From Spirochaetales bacterium (GTDB lineage Bacteria > Spirochaetota > Spirochaetia > DSM-2461), in assembly GCA_016936555.1 (NCBI GenBank), contig JAFGXR010000028.1, positions 1-64,000 of the forward strand: DNA of 64,000 bases, read 5' to 3'. Numbering within the stretch: the first letter of the stretch is position 1; every line of letters begins with the position of its first letter. Position numbers and translations under genes: made by a program. Below the pieces are notes generated by a model. That model made no database searches and had not been told where the DNA came from. It worked only from the letters and a program-made list of their open reading frames with translations. Below are positions 9,573-18,376 of the stretch, piece after piece.

Positions 9573-9899
9573 TCAATCCCCTTCACCGATCATTTGCCTG
9601 AAAAGCATGGATCCACTATTGTGAAAGTTTCTGTCAAATCCGGCTAGTTTGACAGCCGATAGAAAATCTTCGGGAACATCTCCACTCAATGAAAGTTCCT
9701 TTCCCTTTATCTCCGCTTCCAAACCGGCCGCATAGAGTAATTGAAGAAAGGAAAGATCGACCTTTCCTACTTTAGAAAGATTTATGAGAATTGAATCCTT
9801 TTTACTTTTCATTGCCTGGAGTAATGATTCTTTAACAGATTGGGCTCTTTCGATTGTCTGGGGCCCTTCAAATGTTAAAACCTGAATTTTCTCAGCCAT
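9573..9899 (-). CDS. STAS-domain protein, first gene of the che operon
   Basis: 108 residues with the STAS fold pattern: an N-terminal strand pair, SILINLSKVGKVDLSFLQLL (conserved Asp and Ser-Phe-Leu around the usual phospho-Ser site) and the C-terminal AGFDRNFH. STAS proteins act as anti-sigma antagonists or as scaffold regulators of kinases. Here the gene leads the chemotaxis operon and is 4 bases from cheA, suggesting a role linked to CheA or receptors. The Shine-Dalgarno GGAGG is 7 bases before the ATG. Which partner kinase or phosphatase it has is unknown. Confidence 0.85.
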   Translation of the reverse strand: MAEKIQVLTFEGPQTIERAQSVKESLLQAMKSKKDSILINLSKVGKVDLSFLQLLYAAGLEAEIKGKELSLSGDVPEDFLSAVKLAGFDRNFHNSGSMLFRQMIGEGD

Positions 9900-9947
9900 A
9901 CATACCTCCGAAGTCGATCATTACAGGTCTCTGAAACCCTATAAACA

Positions 9948-9975
9948 ATTATAAGTATAATAGATGAGAAATCAA
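9948..9975 (-). promoter_or_regulatory. Sigma-70-type promoter of the STAS-cheA operon
   Basis: Minus strand TTGATT (9970-9975), 16-base spacer, TATAAT (9948-9953). Transcription would begin about 42 bases before the STAS gene, leaving room for its Shine-Dalgarno. It separates the operon from the protease gene upstream. Confidence 0.55.
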
Positions 9976-9987
9976 ACAGGATAAAAA

Positions 9988-11793
9988 CTATATGAAAAAC
10001 CCTTTTTCCAGATATGTTCCGATCTGCACTGCTGATTCGATAAATCCGGCTTTCCGGCTTTTCATAATTATCTCCATGAGAAGGATATTACTATTCTCCG
10101 GAGTCTCCCATTTTCTAAGGAGAACAGAATCACCGGCAGCAAGTCCCGCTTCATCAGCAGTAGTACCCGGATATACCTCTGTAAGATTATAGAGGATATT
10201 TTTATTCCCCGTTCCCTTAATTCTCTCTCCATTCATGCCAAAAAGAGGAAGAAGCAGATTATCAAAAGCATCTCTTTCAAGAGCTTCTTTCATTGGTCTC
10301 TGAGGTCTCTGGTCCAGTGATGCGATTGCGGAATGGTTTCCTTCTCCATTCATCCATTCTATTTTAACAAGGGTATCGATAACTTTTTTTAAAAAAAATC
10401 TTTGAAGCTCGGTAATTTTTCTGAACTTTCTGCCGTTTATTGATTCTATGAGATCGCCCCGCTTCAATCCGATCTGACGCGCCGGAGATCCGGGCGAGAC
10501 ATAAAGGACTTCCAGTTTCCCCGAACGTTCGAATAGTGCTGCTCCCAACCAGGAGTGACGAACTGCTCCACCGATGTATAAGTCAGGCAGAATATCTTTT
10601 ACATCGGAAACAGGAATAGCAAAGTTTACCCCTTCAAACTGCTCTATGCCGGCAAAGACGATGCCGATAACTTCCCCGTATGAGTTTAGGAGAGGACCTC
10701 CGCTATTTCCCGGATTAATAGGAACATCAATCTGCAATGTGTCTCCCAGATTCTGAAGCTGCCTGTTCAATGTCGAAACAGATCCCGTTGTCACGGTATT
10801 TTTTAAACCGCCGGGAGACCCGATGGCCAATATTTTATCTCCTGGTGACGGATCGTACTCTCGTGCCAGAGAAAAGATATAGAGAGGATCGACTTCACAT
10901 TTGATCAGAGCTACATCCAGCTCCTTATCCCAGCCTATAACTTTTGCCGGAATCCGCTCCTCGCTGTCATCGGACAATTTGATGAAGAGTCGGGAAAAAC
11001 CTTCATACTCCGGATCAACTTCGCTGGAAATCACATGATAATTAGTCAGGATATGTCCGTCTCCATCAATAAAAAAACCGCTTCCGATACCCCGATCCGG
11101 TACGCCGACTCCATTTTCTATACGGATACCCCGATTGACCCAGACCGTGACAGTACCGCCGGTCATATCCTGGAAAGTCGCTTTTCCACTGAGGATTCTG
11201 ATAGTTTGCGGATCGGCATTCATCGATTCTTTTACATAATAATCGAAAAGATTCTGAAGAGGACCTCTTATACCGGCTTTGATCAGTTTTTGCTCAAGCT
11301 CTTTTAAGGAATTTTCTTCAAGATCTTCAAAGTCGAGATTGTTATAGAAAGCGGAAATCGCCGCTCCGTCCTGATCATGGTCAAAAAGACTGATTATGTA
11401 TTTGAATTGAAGATCTGTATTGGACTGATCTTCAATATATTTCTCTTCCCCAATCGCCTGGAAAGAATTGAAATACCTGATGGCTTCTCTATAATTTCCC
11501 TCATCCAAAGCACCAAGAAATTCCCGCTCCATTTGATTCAGAGCCAGAGGATAAAGAATTCGGACATCATCATATTCAGGAATATCTTCAGAAGCGGAAA
11601 GAATATATTGCAGGGCTTTGGAAGTCTGTCCTTCGTCTATAAGCGTATTTATGGTTTTTAGGTTTTTTTCTTTTAAAATGTGTTCTATATCCGAATCGTT
11701 CATTCCCGGCATTTCTCCCGGCTCCGGCAGAGAACCGCAACTGAGAAATAATGTGAGAAAAAGAAAAATTGAGAATACAGATTTTTTAATCAT
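9988..11793 (-). CDS. DegP/HtrA-like serine protease lipoprotein with PDZ domain
   Basis: 601 residues. N-terminal lipoprotein signal with lipobox LFLSC (Cys about 19). A helical, TPR-like region of about 180 residues comes first, then a trypsin-like domain with His in ILTNYHVI, Asp in LDVALIKC and Ser in GNSGGPLLN (about 385), then PDZ sequence (GSPARQIGLKRGDLIESING). A second, degenerate PDZ-like unit (TADEAGLAAGDSVLL) ends the protein. It probably works in the periplasm on damaged or regulatory substrates, anchored by lipid. The Shine-Dalgarno AGGAAA precedes the ATG. It is 8 bases after the upstream exported gene and probably cotranscribed with it and ftsH, which would make a protein quality-control group. 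Confidence 0.9.
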   Translation of the reverse strand: MIKKSVFSIFLFLTLFLSCGSLPEPGEMPGMNDSDIEHILKEKNLKTINTLIDEGQTSKALQYILSASEDIPEYDDVRILYPLALNQMEREFLGALDEGNYREAIRYFNSFQAIGEEKYIEDQSNTDLQFKYIISLFDHDQDGAAISAFYNNLDFEDLEENSLKELEQKLIKAGIRGPLQNLFDYYVKESMNADPQTIRILSGKATFQDMTGGTVTVWVNRGIRIENGVGVPDRGIGSGFFIDGDGHILTNYHVISSEVDPEYEGFSRLFIKLSDDSEERIPAKVIGWDKELDVALIKCEVDPLYIFSLAREYDPSPGDKILAIGSPGGLKNTVTTGSVSTLNRQLQNLGDTLQIDVPINPGNSGGPLLNSYGEVIGIVFAGIEQFEGVNFAIPVSDVKDILPDLYIGGAVRHSWLGAALFERSGKLEVLYVSPGSPARQIGLKRGDLIESINGRKFRKITELQRFFLKKVIDTLVKIEWMNGEGNHSAIASLDQRPQRPMKEALERDAFDNLLLPLFGMNGERIKGTGNKNILYNLTEVYPGTTADEAGLAAGDSVLLRKWETPENSNILLMEIIMKSRKAGFIESAVQIGTYLEKGFFI

Positions 11794-11801
11794 ATTTTTT
11801 C

Positions 11802-13415
11802 CTAGTTATTGCTGAACCAGAAGTTTTCAAAGGAAAAATCCCATGAATAAAGATCATTCTGTGTGATAGAATCCTCTTTTCCGGGAAAACTATAAAGGAC
11901 TTTTCCTTCAGAGGATTGTATATACTGAGCGTCGGGAATGAAATCTTCATTAAAATCCCAACTCCTGACCTGGAGGATAGACCAATCCTCTATATATTCC
12001 GGTTTACCATTATTATTCCAGTCTAGCGCTATTCCACTTAATTTTCCATCATCATAATACTCAAAGATATCGACAATATCGTCTTTATTGAGATCTTTCC
12101 GGCCTGTACGGGGCAACCAGGCTGATATATCGAGAAAATAGCTGAATGTTCCATCACCCCTCGAATCCTCTCTGATTCCGGTCAACTCTCCATTTCTGAA
12201 ACTGTATTCTCTGTAAATATCAGCGCTGCCGGGAAAGTATTCCGACATCAGATAAGACATTTCAATCAGATCAGGTTCTTCCAGAGCTGATCCATAGATA
12301 CTAAGAGATCGCTCTTCATTATACTTCCAGCTGAAGTCATCTAGTTCGGTGATAGGTGTGTACTCCGTCCCGGGATAAATTCTGAAGGTTCTTCTAAGAT
12401 TGTCCCTGTATAAATCGACCGTATCCAGATATGGATAGTCAGAATAGGAAAATTCGAAACCTGCCCCATCTTTGTTTATATATATATTGACTGGTTGACC
12501 GCTATCGAATTTAACTGAAAGATCCGTGATATTATCCTGGTCAGGATCACTGAGATAAGTAATTAATGATCCGGATACAGTTACGATTTCATCGGATACC
12601 CCATCAAAGTTGTAATCTCCGAAATAAACGCCATCAGTCAGATTATCCCTTCCATAGGAACGGATCATAAGATTGCGGCTTTTATTTATGGCTTCATCAT
12701 CACTTCCCCGACCGCTTTCCAGAAGAAAGAAAGCCGTTTCACCGAAAATATCCCTGTATAGCTCCAGTAATTCATTTCTGCCCGTATCACTGCTGTTGAG
12801 TATAAGATTCTGAAAAATCACTTCATCTCCGGTTTCACTATTAATTCGATGAAGCGCCATTCTCAGTTTTTCGCGGTAATCATTCCTCATATCGGACCTC
12901 ATCAGGAAGAGAAGGGCTTTTAAACTGTAAGGATTTTTCATATAGACTTCACCGGCAAGAGTACAGCTGTAATCAATTAGTCCGGATCGGAAGGCGGCAT
13001 CAGAAACTTTCAGCAGAATTTGCTGATCTTTTTCAAATATCTCCCGCTTTTCCTCAAAGAAAGAGAGAACAGCAGCATAAGAGGAAGTTATATTGATAAG
13101 ATTGAGATAACGGGAATATAAATCGTAGTAATAATCCGTATATACTTCCGTAAGATCAATACTCCTGCGATATAAGCTGATCGATTTAAGGCGATCACCC
13201 TGTTCTTCTCTGAGGAGGCCGGCAAGATACCAGGCTTCGGGAAGATCTGAAGAGAACTCCATCGCTCTGGCGACATATTCATCTGCCAGATCAAAATTGT
13301 CTCTCTCATAAAAATAGAATGCTTCATCGGTATACAGGGCAGCCAGCTCCCGGTCAACTTCTCCATAAAGGAAAGCTGTAGATAAGAGGAGCAGGAGACA
13401 GGAAATTGTTCTCAT
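11802..13415 (-). CDS. Exported TPR protein with repeated calcium-loop-like motifs
   Basis: 537 residues from the ATG at 13415 (TTG at 13418 also possible). A hydrophobic signal peptide (SCLLLLLSTAFLYG) is followed by TPR-like helices to about residue 230. The second half carries several acidic DxDxDG-type loops: DYNFDGVSD, DPDQDNITD, DLNKDDIVD, DWNNNGKPE and DFNEDFIPD, resembling EF-hand or dockerin calcium sites spaced through beta-rich sequence. I do not recognise a named family. It is probably periplasmic or surface associated. It is placed 9 bases after the ftsH stop and 8 before the protease gene, so the three are likely one transcript. Confidence 0.8.
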   Translation of the reverse strand: MRTISCLLLLLSTAFLYGEVDRELAALYTDEAFYFYERDNFDLADEYVARAMEFSSDLPEAWYLAGLLREEQGDRLKSISLYRRSIDLTEVYTDYYYDLYSRYLNLINITSSYAAVLSFFEEKREIFEKDQQILLKVSDAAFRSGLIDYSCTLAGEVYMKNPYSLKALLFLMRSDMRNDYREKLRMALHRINSETGDEVIFQNLILNSSDTGRNELLELYRDIFGETAFFLLESGRGSDDEAINKSRNLMIRSYGRDNLTDGVYFGDYNFDGVSDEIVTVSGSLITYLSDPDQDNITDLSVKFDSGQPVNIYINKDGAGFEFSYSDYPYLDTVDLYRDNLRRTFRIYPGTEYTPITELDDFSWKYNEERSLSIYGSALEEPDLIEMSYLMSEYFPGSADIYREYSFRNGELTGIREDSRGDGTFSYFLDISAWLPRTGRKDLNKDDIVDIFEYYDDGKLSGIALDWNNNGKPEYIEDWSILQVRSWDFNEDFIPDAQYIQSSEGKVLYSFPGKEDSITQNDLYSWDFSFENFWFSNN

Positions 13416-13424
13416 CAAAACGTT

Positions 13425-15281
13425 TTATTTCTCTCCAATCAAAGGTATTTCAAGCAGTTCTCTAATTTCCTTATCGTCAAGAGTTTCCTTCTCCAGAAGT
13501 ATTTCCGTCAATCTTTCGAGCTGTTCGCGATGAGTCCCCAGAAGAATGCGGACCTCATCGAGAGAGCTTTGAAGGATTCTTTTTATTTCCCTGTCAATTA
13601 ATGATGCCGTTTCATCAGAATAATCTTTATGCTGGGCAATTTCCTTCCCGATAAAAATAGGCTCATCATTCTGTCCATAGGAAACCGGACCCAGTTCCGC
13701 GCTCATACCCCAGTCGCAGACCATTTTCCGCGCCAGTTCGGTCGCCTGTTCCAGATCATTCTGGGCTCCGGTGGAGGTTTCACCATAAATGAGTTCTTCA
13801 GCAGCATATCCTCCGTAACAGATTTTTATTCTGTCGTAAATCCAGCCGCTGCTTCGCGAGTATTTATCCTCTTCGGGAAGTGAAAAAGTGACCCCCAGCG
13901 CCCGTCCCCTTGGAATGATAGTGACTTTGTGAATCGGATCGGCATTATCAAGAAAATAATGAAGAAGTGCATGGCCGGCTTCGTGGTAAGCTGTCATTTT
14001 CTTTTCAGATTCGGAAAAAACCCTTGAAGTTCTGGCAACCCCCATCAGGACTTTATCACTGGCTTCTTCAAAATCGACCATTTCCACCAGCTCCTTCCTG
14101 CTTCTGGCTGCAAAAAGAGCCGCTTCATTGACAATATTGGCCATATCTGCGCCGGAAGAACCGGGGGTAGCCCTGGCAATGATGGAAAGATCAACAGATT
14201 CCCCGAGATTAATTCTCCGGGCATGAATCTTCAGAATAGCCTCCCTCTCTTTCACATCGGGAAGATCGACAACGACCTGCCGGTCGAAGCGCCCCGGCCT
14301 GAGAAGAGCCGGGTCGAGAACATCGGGCCTGTTTGTCGCTGCAATGATGATGACTCCTTCCTGTGTATCAAAGCCATCCATCTCCACCAGAAGCTGATTC
14401 AGAGTCTGTTCCCTTTCATCATGGCCTCCGCCGTATCCGGCGCCGCGTGTTCTTCCCACGGCATCAATTTCATCAATGAAGAGAATGCATGGCGCATTTT
14501 TCCGACCCGTTTCGAAAAGATCGCGGACACGGCTTGCCCCTACTCCGACAAACATTTCAACAAAATCGGAACCGGACATGTGAAAGAATGCCACGCCCGC
14601 TTCTCCGGCCACGGCTTTAGCCAGCAAAGTCTTTCCTGTTCCGGGACTACCCACCAGTAAAACACCTTTCGGAATCTTGGCCCCGATACTTGTGAATCGC
14701 GTCGGGTTTTTCAAAAACTCGACGACTTCCTGGAGCTCGAATTTGGCTTCGAGCTGGCCGGCGACATCTGTAAATGTGATGGGATTATTGTCTCTCTCGT
14801 ATTTCCTGGCTTTGCTCTTTCCGAAGGAGAACGCTTTGCCTCCACCCGAGCCGCCCTGAACGGACCGGAACATCCACCAGATAAATACAAACATGAGTAT
14901 CCAGGGCAGGATCTGCATGACAATGGTGCCGACGCCTATTTTCTGGGCTCCTCCCGAAACTTCCACACCCTTGTCTTTAACGACTTCCATCAGCTGTTCA
15001 TCATAATAGGGGATTTTTGTTTTGAAAGATGTAATGGCTCCCGTCCGGTCGACAAGTGTGCCGAATATCTCTCTCTGATCGAGAATTTCAATTTCCCGGA
15101 CATTTCCCTGCCCCAACTGCTGATAAAAAAGAGAATAGGAGATTTCATTGATTGTCGATGTGTCTGAAAAAGAAAATACAAATAGGAAAAGAGTGACCAG
15201 GGAGAACAGGAAAAAAAGGGCGTACTTATTGTTATTGTCAAAAAAATCATTGGGATCTTTATTGTTTTTATCTTCATGCAT
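13425..15281 (-). CDS. ftsH: ATP-dependent zinc metalloprotease FtsH
   Basis: 618 residues. Two membrane segments (about 20-40 and 115-135) flank a periplasmic loop. AAA+ domain with Walker A GSPGTGKT, Walker B LFIDEID and the second region of homology ([19 protein letters not shown]); the zinc site HEAGH is at about residue 425 with the distal Asp in [11 protein letters not shown]. It degrades membrane and some soluble proteins. Shine-Dalgarno GAGG before the ATG. It sits 22 bases after tilS, the classical tilS-ftsH pairing. Confidence 0.97.
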   Translation of the reverse strand: MHEDKNNKDPNDFFDNNNKYALFFLFSLVTLFLFVFSFSDTSTINEISYSLFYQQLGQGNVREIEILDQREIFGTLVDRTGAITSFKTKIPYYDEQLMEVVKDKGVEVSGGAQKIGVGTIVMQILPWILMFVFIWWMFRSVQGGSGGGKAFSFGKSKARKYERDNNPITFTDVAGQLEAKFELQEVVEFLKNPTRFTSIGAKIPKGVLLVGSPGTGKTLLAKAVAGEAGVAFFHMSGSDFVEMFVGVGASRVRDLFETGRKNAPCILFIDEIDAVGRTRGAGYGGGHDEREQTLNQLLVEMDGFDTQEGVIIIAATNRPDVLDPALLRPGRFDRQVVVDLPDVKEREAILKIHARRINLGESVDLSIIARATPGSSGADMANIVNEAALFAARSRKELVEMVDFEEASDKVLMGVARTSRVFSESEKKMTAYHEAGHALLHYFLDNADPIHKVTIIPRGRALGVTFSLPEEDKYSRSSGWIYDRIKICYGGYAAEELIYGETSTGAQNDLEQATELARKMVCDWGMSAELGPVSYGQNDEPIFIGKEIAQHKDYSDETASLIDREIKRILQSSLDEVRILLGTHREQLERLTEILLEKETLDDKEIRELLEIPLIGEK

Positions 15282-15303
15282 AAGAAGGCCTCACTTGCTC
15301 TTT

Positions 15304-16671
15304 CTATTCTTTTCCTACCTCTAAGTATAATATATTAAATTTTTCCGATGCATTCATTTTTTTCTTGCGATGGATATTTTTAAACCCTTCCAGTTCACCC
15401 AGAACCGCCGCAATCCCCGAAGAATCTTCAACAAGGGGAACGCTGTAGCGCAGTGATCTGTCGAGCCCCCACTGCCTGTAGATTTCCTTCAATTTTCTGA
15501 CTCCCTGATCCGTTTCTATCACATCTCCGTCAATGGAAGAACGGAAGAAAACCGGAGAACCATCGGTCAGGAAAAGGGGAATCCCTCTCCTTGAGTTGAG
15601 TGTGATGCGATAGCGGTTAACTTGTATTTCTGAATTCTCAGAAAGAATGGAGAAAAAGCCCATTTCAAGACCGGGATCCCTTTTCATAACCAGGCGTTCC
15701 GGCTGAGCTTCAACCACCAAGCCGTAAGCGCGTGCATAGATTCGCCCCGGGATGATATTTCCCTCTGTCAGGGAATTAAAAAAACCCGATGGAAGGCGAA
15801 ATCCCTTCTCATCCCCGGAGAAGAGATGATCGAAAAACTTATAGAGAATTTTCTTTCTGACGAAAGAATTGCAATCATTAAAATCACTGAGGCATAGGGA
15901 CGCCGTATTTTTATCGAGTATCAGGGATTTGCCGGAGCTCACTTCTTCGAACAGAAGATCCAGGTCGTTAAAAGTCTTTTCCTGCTTCAACATTGCTTTT
16001 TCCAAACCGGGGAAAATATCCTCTATAACTGGAATGAGCTGATTGCGGACCCTGTTTCTTAAAAATTCATTTTCACCATTGGAAGGATCTGCGCACCAGT
16101 CCTGTCCGATTTCGGTGAGGTACGAGAGGATTTCAGCTTTCCGGATATGAATAAGAGGCCTGAGAATGTGCTTGTTGCTATGAGGTATGCCTTTCAGGCC
16201 CGCAGGACCGTTCCCTTGAAAAAAACGGGTAATTATAGTTTCAATCTGATCATCGAGGTTGTGCCCGAGAAGAAGAGATGCCTTCCCGTATTGACCAAGA
16301 ACCGATTCAAAGAATCTATAACGGTATTCCCTGGCCACGTCTTCAGTACTGCGTTTTTCTCTGGAGGAGATTGCGCTTATTTCTCCGAACCGGATTTTTT
16401 TTTCGAATAAGGGAATATTGTATTGGGCTGTGAGGTTTCTGACAAACCGGTCTTCCCTATCCAGTTCTTCCCTGTCTCGCAGGCCGTGATTGACATAGGC
16501 AGCACCGAGCTGCAGGGAGAGTTTATCTCTGATCGCGACAAGAGACCTGAGAAGAGCTGTCGAATCAGGACCGCCCGATAAGGCGATCAGACACATTGTC
16601 CCGGCCTCTAATTGATTATGCTTCAGGAATAATAATACTTCTTCAGTCAGCCTTTTTTCGATTGAGCTCAT
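15304..16671 (-). CDS. tilS: tRNA(Ile)-lysidine synthase TilS
   Basis: 455 residues. The PP-loop ATP-binding motif LSGGPDSTALL is near residue 30; LGHNLDDQIET and the C-terminal substrate-binding region follow (GDVIETDQGVRKLKEIYRQ). TilS adds lysine to C34 of the CAU anticodon of one tRNA-Ile so that it reads AUA. The start ATG overlaps the end of pth by 29 bases and has AAGG 7 bases upstream inside pth. Confidence 0.95.
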   Translation of the reverse strand: MSSIEKRLTEEVLLFLKHNQLEAGTMCLIALSGGPDSTALLRSLVAIRDKLSLQLGAAYVNHGLRDREELDREDRFVRNLTAQYNIPLFEKKIRFGEISAISSREKRSTEDVAREYRYRFFESVLGQYGKASLLLGHNLDDQIETIITRFFQGNGPAGLKGIPHSNKHILRPLIHIRKAEILSYLTEIGQDWCADPSNGENEFLRNRVRNQLIPVIEDIFPGLEKAMLKQEKTFNDLDLLFEEVSSGKSLILDKNTASLCLSDFNDCNSFVRKKILYKFFDHLFSGDEKGFRLPSGFFNSLTEGNIIPGRIYARAYGLVVEAQPERLVMKRDPGLEMGFFSILSENSEIQVNRYRITLNSRRGIPLFLTDGSPVFFRSSIDGDVIETDQGVRKLKEIYRQWGLDRSLRYSVPLVEDSSGIAAVLGELEGFKNIHRKKKMNASEKFNILYLEVGKE

Positions 16672-17221
16672 TCATTACCTTCTCGCGCTGGTCGTCGCAG
16701 ATCTGAAGAACGGCAGCGGCGCAGTTTCTGAATGATTCTTCATAAATAAGCCATTCCTCTTCAGGTGGATCTCCAATGACATAATCCCTGACCAGGTCGC
16801 GATGACCGGGATGCCCGATCCCGATAAATATCCTCATATATTCGTTGCTGTGAAGCACATTGCTGATCGATTTCAAGCCGTTGTGCGCAGCGGGAGAACC
16901 TTTGAGCTTCAGCTTGCAACGCCCCGGCATAAGATCCAGATTATCGCAAAGGACCAGTAGATTCTCAGTTTTCATTTTGAATTTATTCAGAATTTCAGGA
17001 AAGATATTTCCTGATAGATTCATAAAAGTGAGAGGTTTGACAAGAACGATTCTGTTCCCGTTATAGACAGTATTACAGTAAAGATAAGGCTTTAAAAACC
17101 TTTTCCTGAAAGACAGATCAAGCTCCCTTATGAGGAGCTCGATAACTTTAAAACCGACGTTGTGCCGGTTATTTTCATATTTTCGGCCCGGATTTCCCAG
17201 GCCGACAACAATAAGATCCAG
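16643..17221 (-). CDS. pth: Peptidyl-tRNA hydrolase, apparently with a CTG start
   Basis: 192 residues if it starts at CTG (17219-17221). The protein begins LDLIVVGLGNPGRKYENNRHN, matching the family start including the catalytic His in RHNVGF; TFMNLSGN and GHPGHRDLVRDY follow. An ATG further down (17023) would delete the catalytic N-terminus, so it cannot be the real start. No ATG, GTG or TTG exists between the rplY stop and the conserved motif. The frame is the same as rplY: its TAA, then AAC, then CTG. Pth recycles peptidyl-tRNA. Translation probably restarts after L25, or an unusual start or a small amount of TAA read-through is used; a base error in the assembly is the alternative. Confidence 0.9.
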   Translation of the reverse strand: MDLIVVGLGNPGRKYENNRHNVGFKVIELLIRELDLSFRKRFLKPYLYCNTVYNGNRIVLVKPLTFMNLSGNIFPEILNKFKMKTENLLVLCDNLDLMPGRCKLKLKGSPAAHNGLKSISNVLHSNEYMRIFIGIGHPGHRDLVRDYVIGDPPEEEWLIYEESFRNCAAAVLQICDDQREKVMNELNRKKAD

Positions 17222-17224
17222 GTT

Positions 17225-17821
17225 TTACTCGTTATCCGCAGATTCTGCTTCTTCTTCAGTAGAAACAGCAGCGCCTTTGGGATGGTTAACAACAACGACT
17301 GTCTGATTTTTCGCAGCCATGATAGTAACACCTTTGATCTCTGCCAGATCACCGACATGAATAGAGTGACCGACCAGAAGACCATCGAGGTTAACAACGA
17401 TTTCCTGGGGAAGATCTTTGGGAAGACATTCAACTTCCATTTCAGAGATCTTCTGTACGAGAATACCGCCTTCCTTAACACCGGGTGAATTTCCTGTCAG
17501 AACAACAGGAACATGAGTTTTCAGTTTCTTACCTTTTTCGATTTCATAAAAATCGAGGTGCCCGATTCTGCTAGTGACAATATCTTCCTGAAAATCTTTG
17601 ATAAGGACTTCACATGTTTCCTTACCGAAATCGAGAGTGATAATTGTATTTTCAGAAATCGTCTTGAATTTCTTGCCAAATTCTCTTTCATTTACAGTGA
17701 TGTTTCTGCTTTCATGCGCACCATAAATAATTGCAGGAATTTTTCCTTCGCTTCTCATTCTACCGGCCGGTCCCTTACCGAACTCATTACGAAGCTCAAC
17801 GGAAAGAGTCTTATGCTCCAT
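17225..17821 (-). CDS. rplY: 50S ribosomal protein L25 (CTC/TL5 two-domain type)
   Basis: 198 residues from the ATG at 17821, with AAGGAG 7 bases upstream; the open frame runs further back, but through the tRNA gene, so those starts are excluded. N-terminal L25 5S-rRNA-binding domain (RNEFGKGPAGRMRSEGKIPA) and the extra beta domain of CTC-type proteins (about 95-180), with an acidic tail EEEAESADNE. It lies just after tRNA-Gln and immediately before pth in the same frame, as in the spoVG-ctc-pth order of many bacteria. Confidence 0.96.
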   Translation of the reverse strand: MEHKTLSVELRNEFGKGPAGRMRSEGKIPAIIYGAHESRNITVNEREFGKKFKTISENTIITLDFGKETCEVLIKDFQEDIVTSRIGHLDFYEIEKGKKLKTHVPVVLTGNSPGVKEGGILVQKISEMEVECLPKDLPQEIVVNLDGLLVGHSIHVGDLAEIKGVTIMAAKNQTVVVVNHPKGAAVSTEEEAESADNE

Positions 17822-17861
17822 TAATTTCTCCTTAGTACCTACTAATAATACTTTTTCAGAT

Positions 17862-17933
17862 CTTGGACGGCAGGATTCGAACCTGCGAATGCCGGGATCA
17901 AAACCCGGTGGCTTACCGCTTGCCGACGTCCAA
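17862..17933 (-). tRNA. tRNA-Gln (anticodon TTG)
   Basis: Minus strand cloverleaf of 72 bases: acceptor TTGGACG/CGTCCAA, anticodon stem CCGGG/CCCGG with loop TTTTGAT giving anticodon TTG, T arm GCAGG-TTCGAAT-CCTGC, discriminator base G as expected for glutamine. CCA is not encoded. It lies between spoVG and rplY on the same strand, 40 bases before the L25 start, so it may be cut from the operon transcript. Confidence 0.93.
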
Positions 17934-18030
17934 ATATAATCTTTTATCCGGTCAAGCCCAAATTCCCCGAATCGTGAACCGGGGATGAAGGCTGTGAGCA
18001 ATCGCGGCAAGCCGCAACCTTCCCGAACAG

Positions 18031-18060
18031 GAATACTCCGAACCCAGGGATCGGAGATTC
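18031..18060 (-). other. Stem-loop after spoVG
   Basis: 18031-18040 and 18052-18060 pair over 9 bp with one bulged base (GAATCTCCG / CGGAGTATTC on the minus strand). No T-run follows, so it is not a standard terminator. It may be a processing or stability element between spoVG and the tRNA. Two further short GC stems lie at about 17960-18015. Confidence 0.4.
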
Positions 18061-18064
18061 TTAT

Positions 18065-18346
18065 TTATTCATCAGCAGGAACTTCGTCCGAGTCTCCGAT
18101 TTTGTTGTACTCATCAAGGATCCGGTCCTGCAGAACAGCCCGGAAATCCGTATTGATGGGATGAGCAACGTCTTTATATTCACCGTTTTTTGTCCGCCTG
18201 CTGGGCATGGCGATGAATATGCCGTTCTCACCTTCGATCACCTTTACATTGTGAACCACAAAGGATTCATCAAAAGTAACCGTTACATAAGCCTTCAGTT
18301 TTCCGTCAGCATTTACTTTGCGTATGCGGATGTCAGTAATATCCAT
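18065..18346 (-). CDS. spoVG: SpoVG family RNA/DNA-binding regulator
   Basis: 93 residues from the ATG at 18346, chosen because AAGGAGGAG lies 5 bases upstream. Typical SpoVG sequence: [53 protein letters not shown]. In Borrelia and other bacteria SpoVG binds nucleic acid and tunes gene expression. It sits in the nadC-nadB-ispE run, just after ispE, and ahead of tRNA-Gln and rplY. The acidic tail DSDEVPADE is normal for the family. Confidence 0.95.
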   Translation of the reverse strand: MDITDIRIRKVNADGKLKAYVTVTFDESFVVHNVKVIEGENGIFIAMPSRRTKNGEYKDVAHPINTDFRAVLQDRILDEYNKIGDSDEVPADE

Positions 18347-18376
18347 CTGCTCCTCCTTCCGCTGTTTAAGTTGCAA

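Noticed and set aside
17822-18010. N-terminal extension of the L25 frame
   Set aside because: It would translate the tRNA-Gln gene; the ATG with AAGGAG at 17821 is the clear start.
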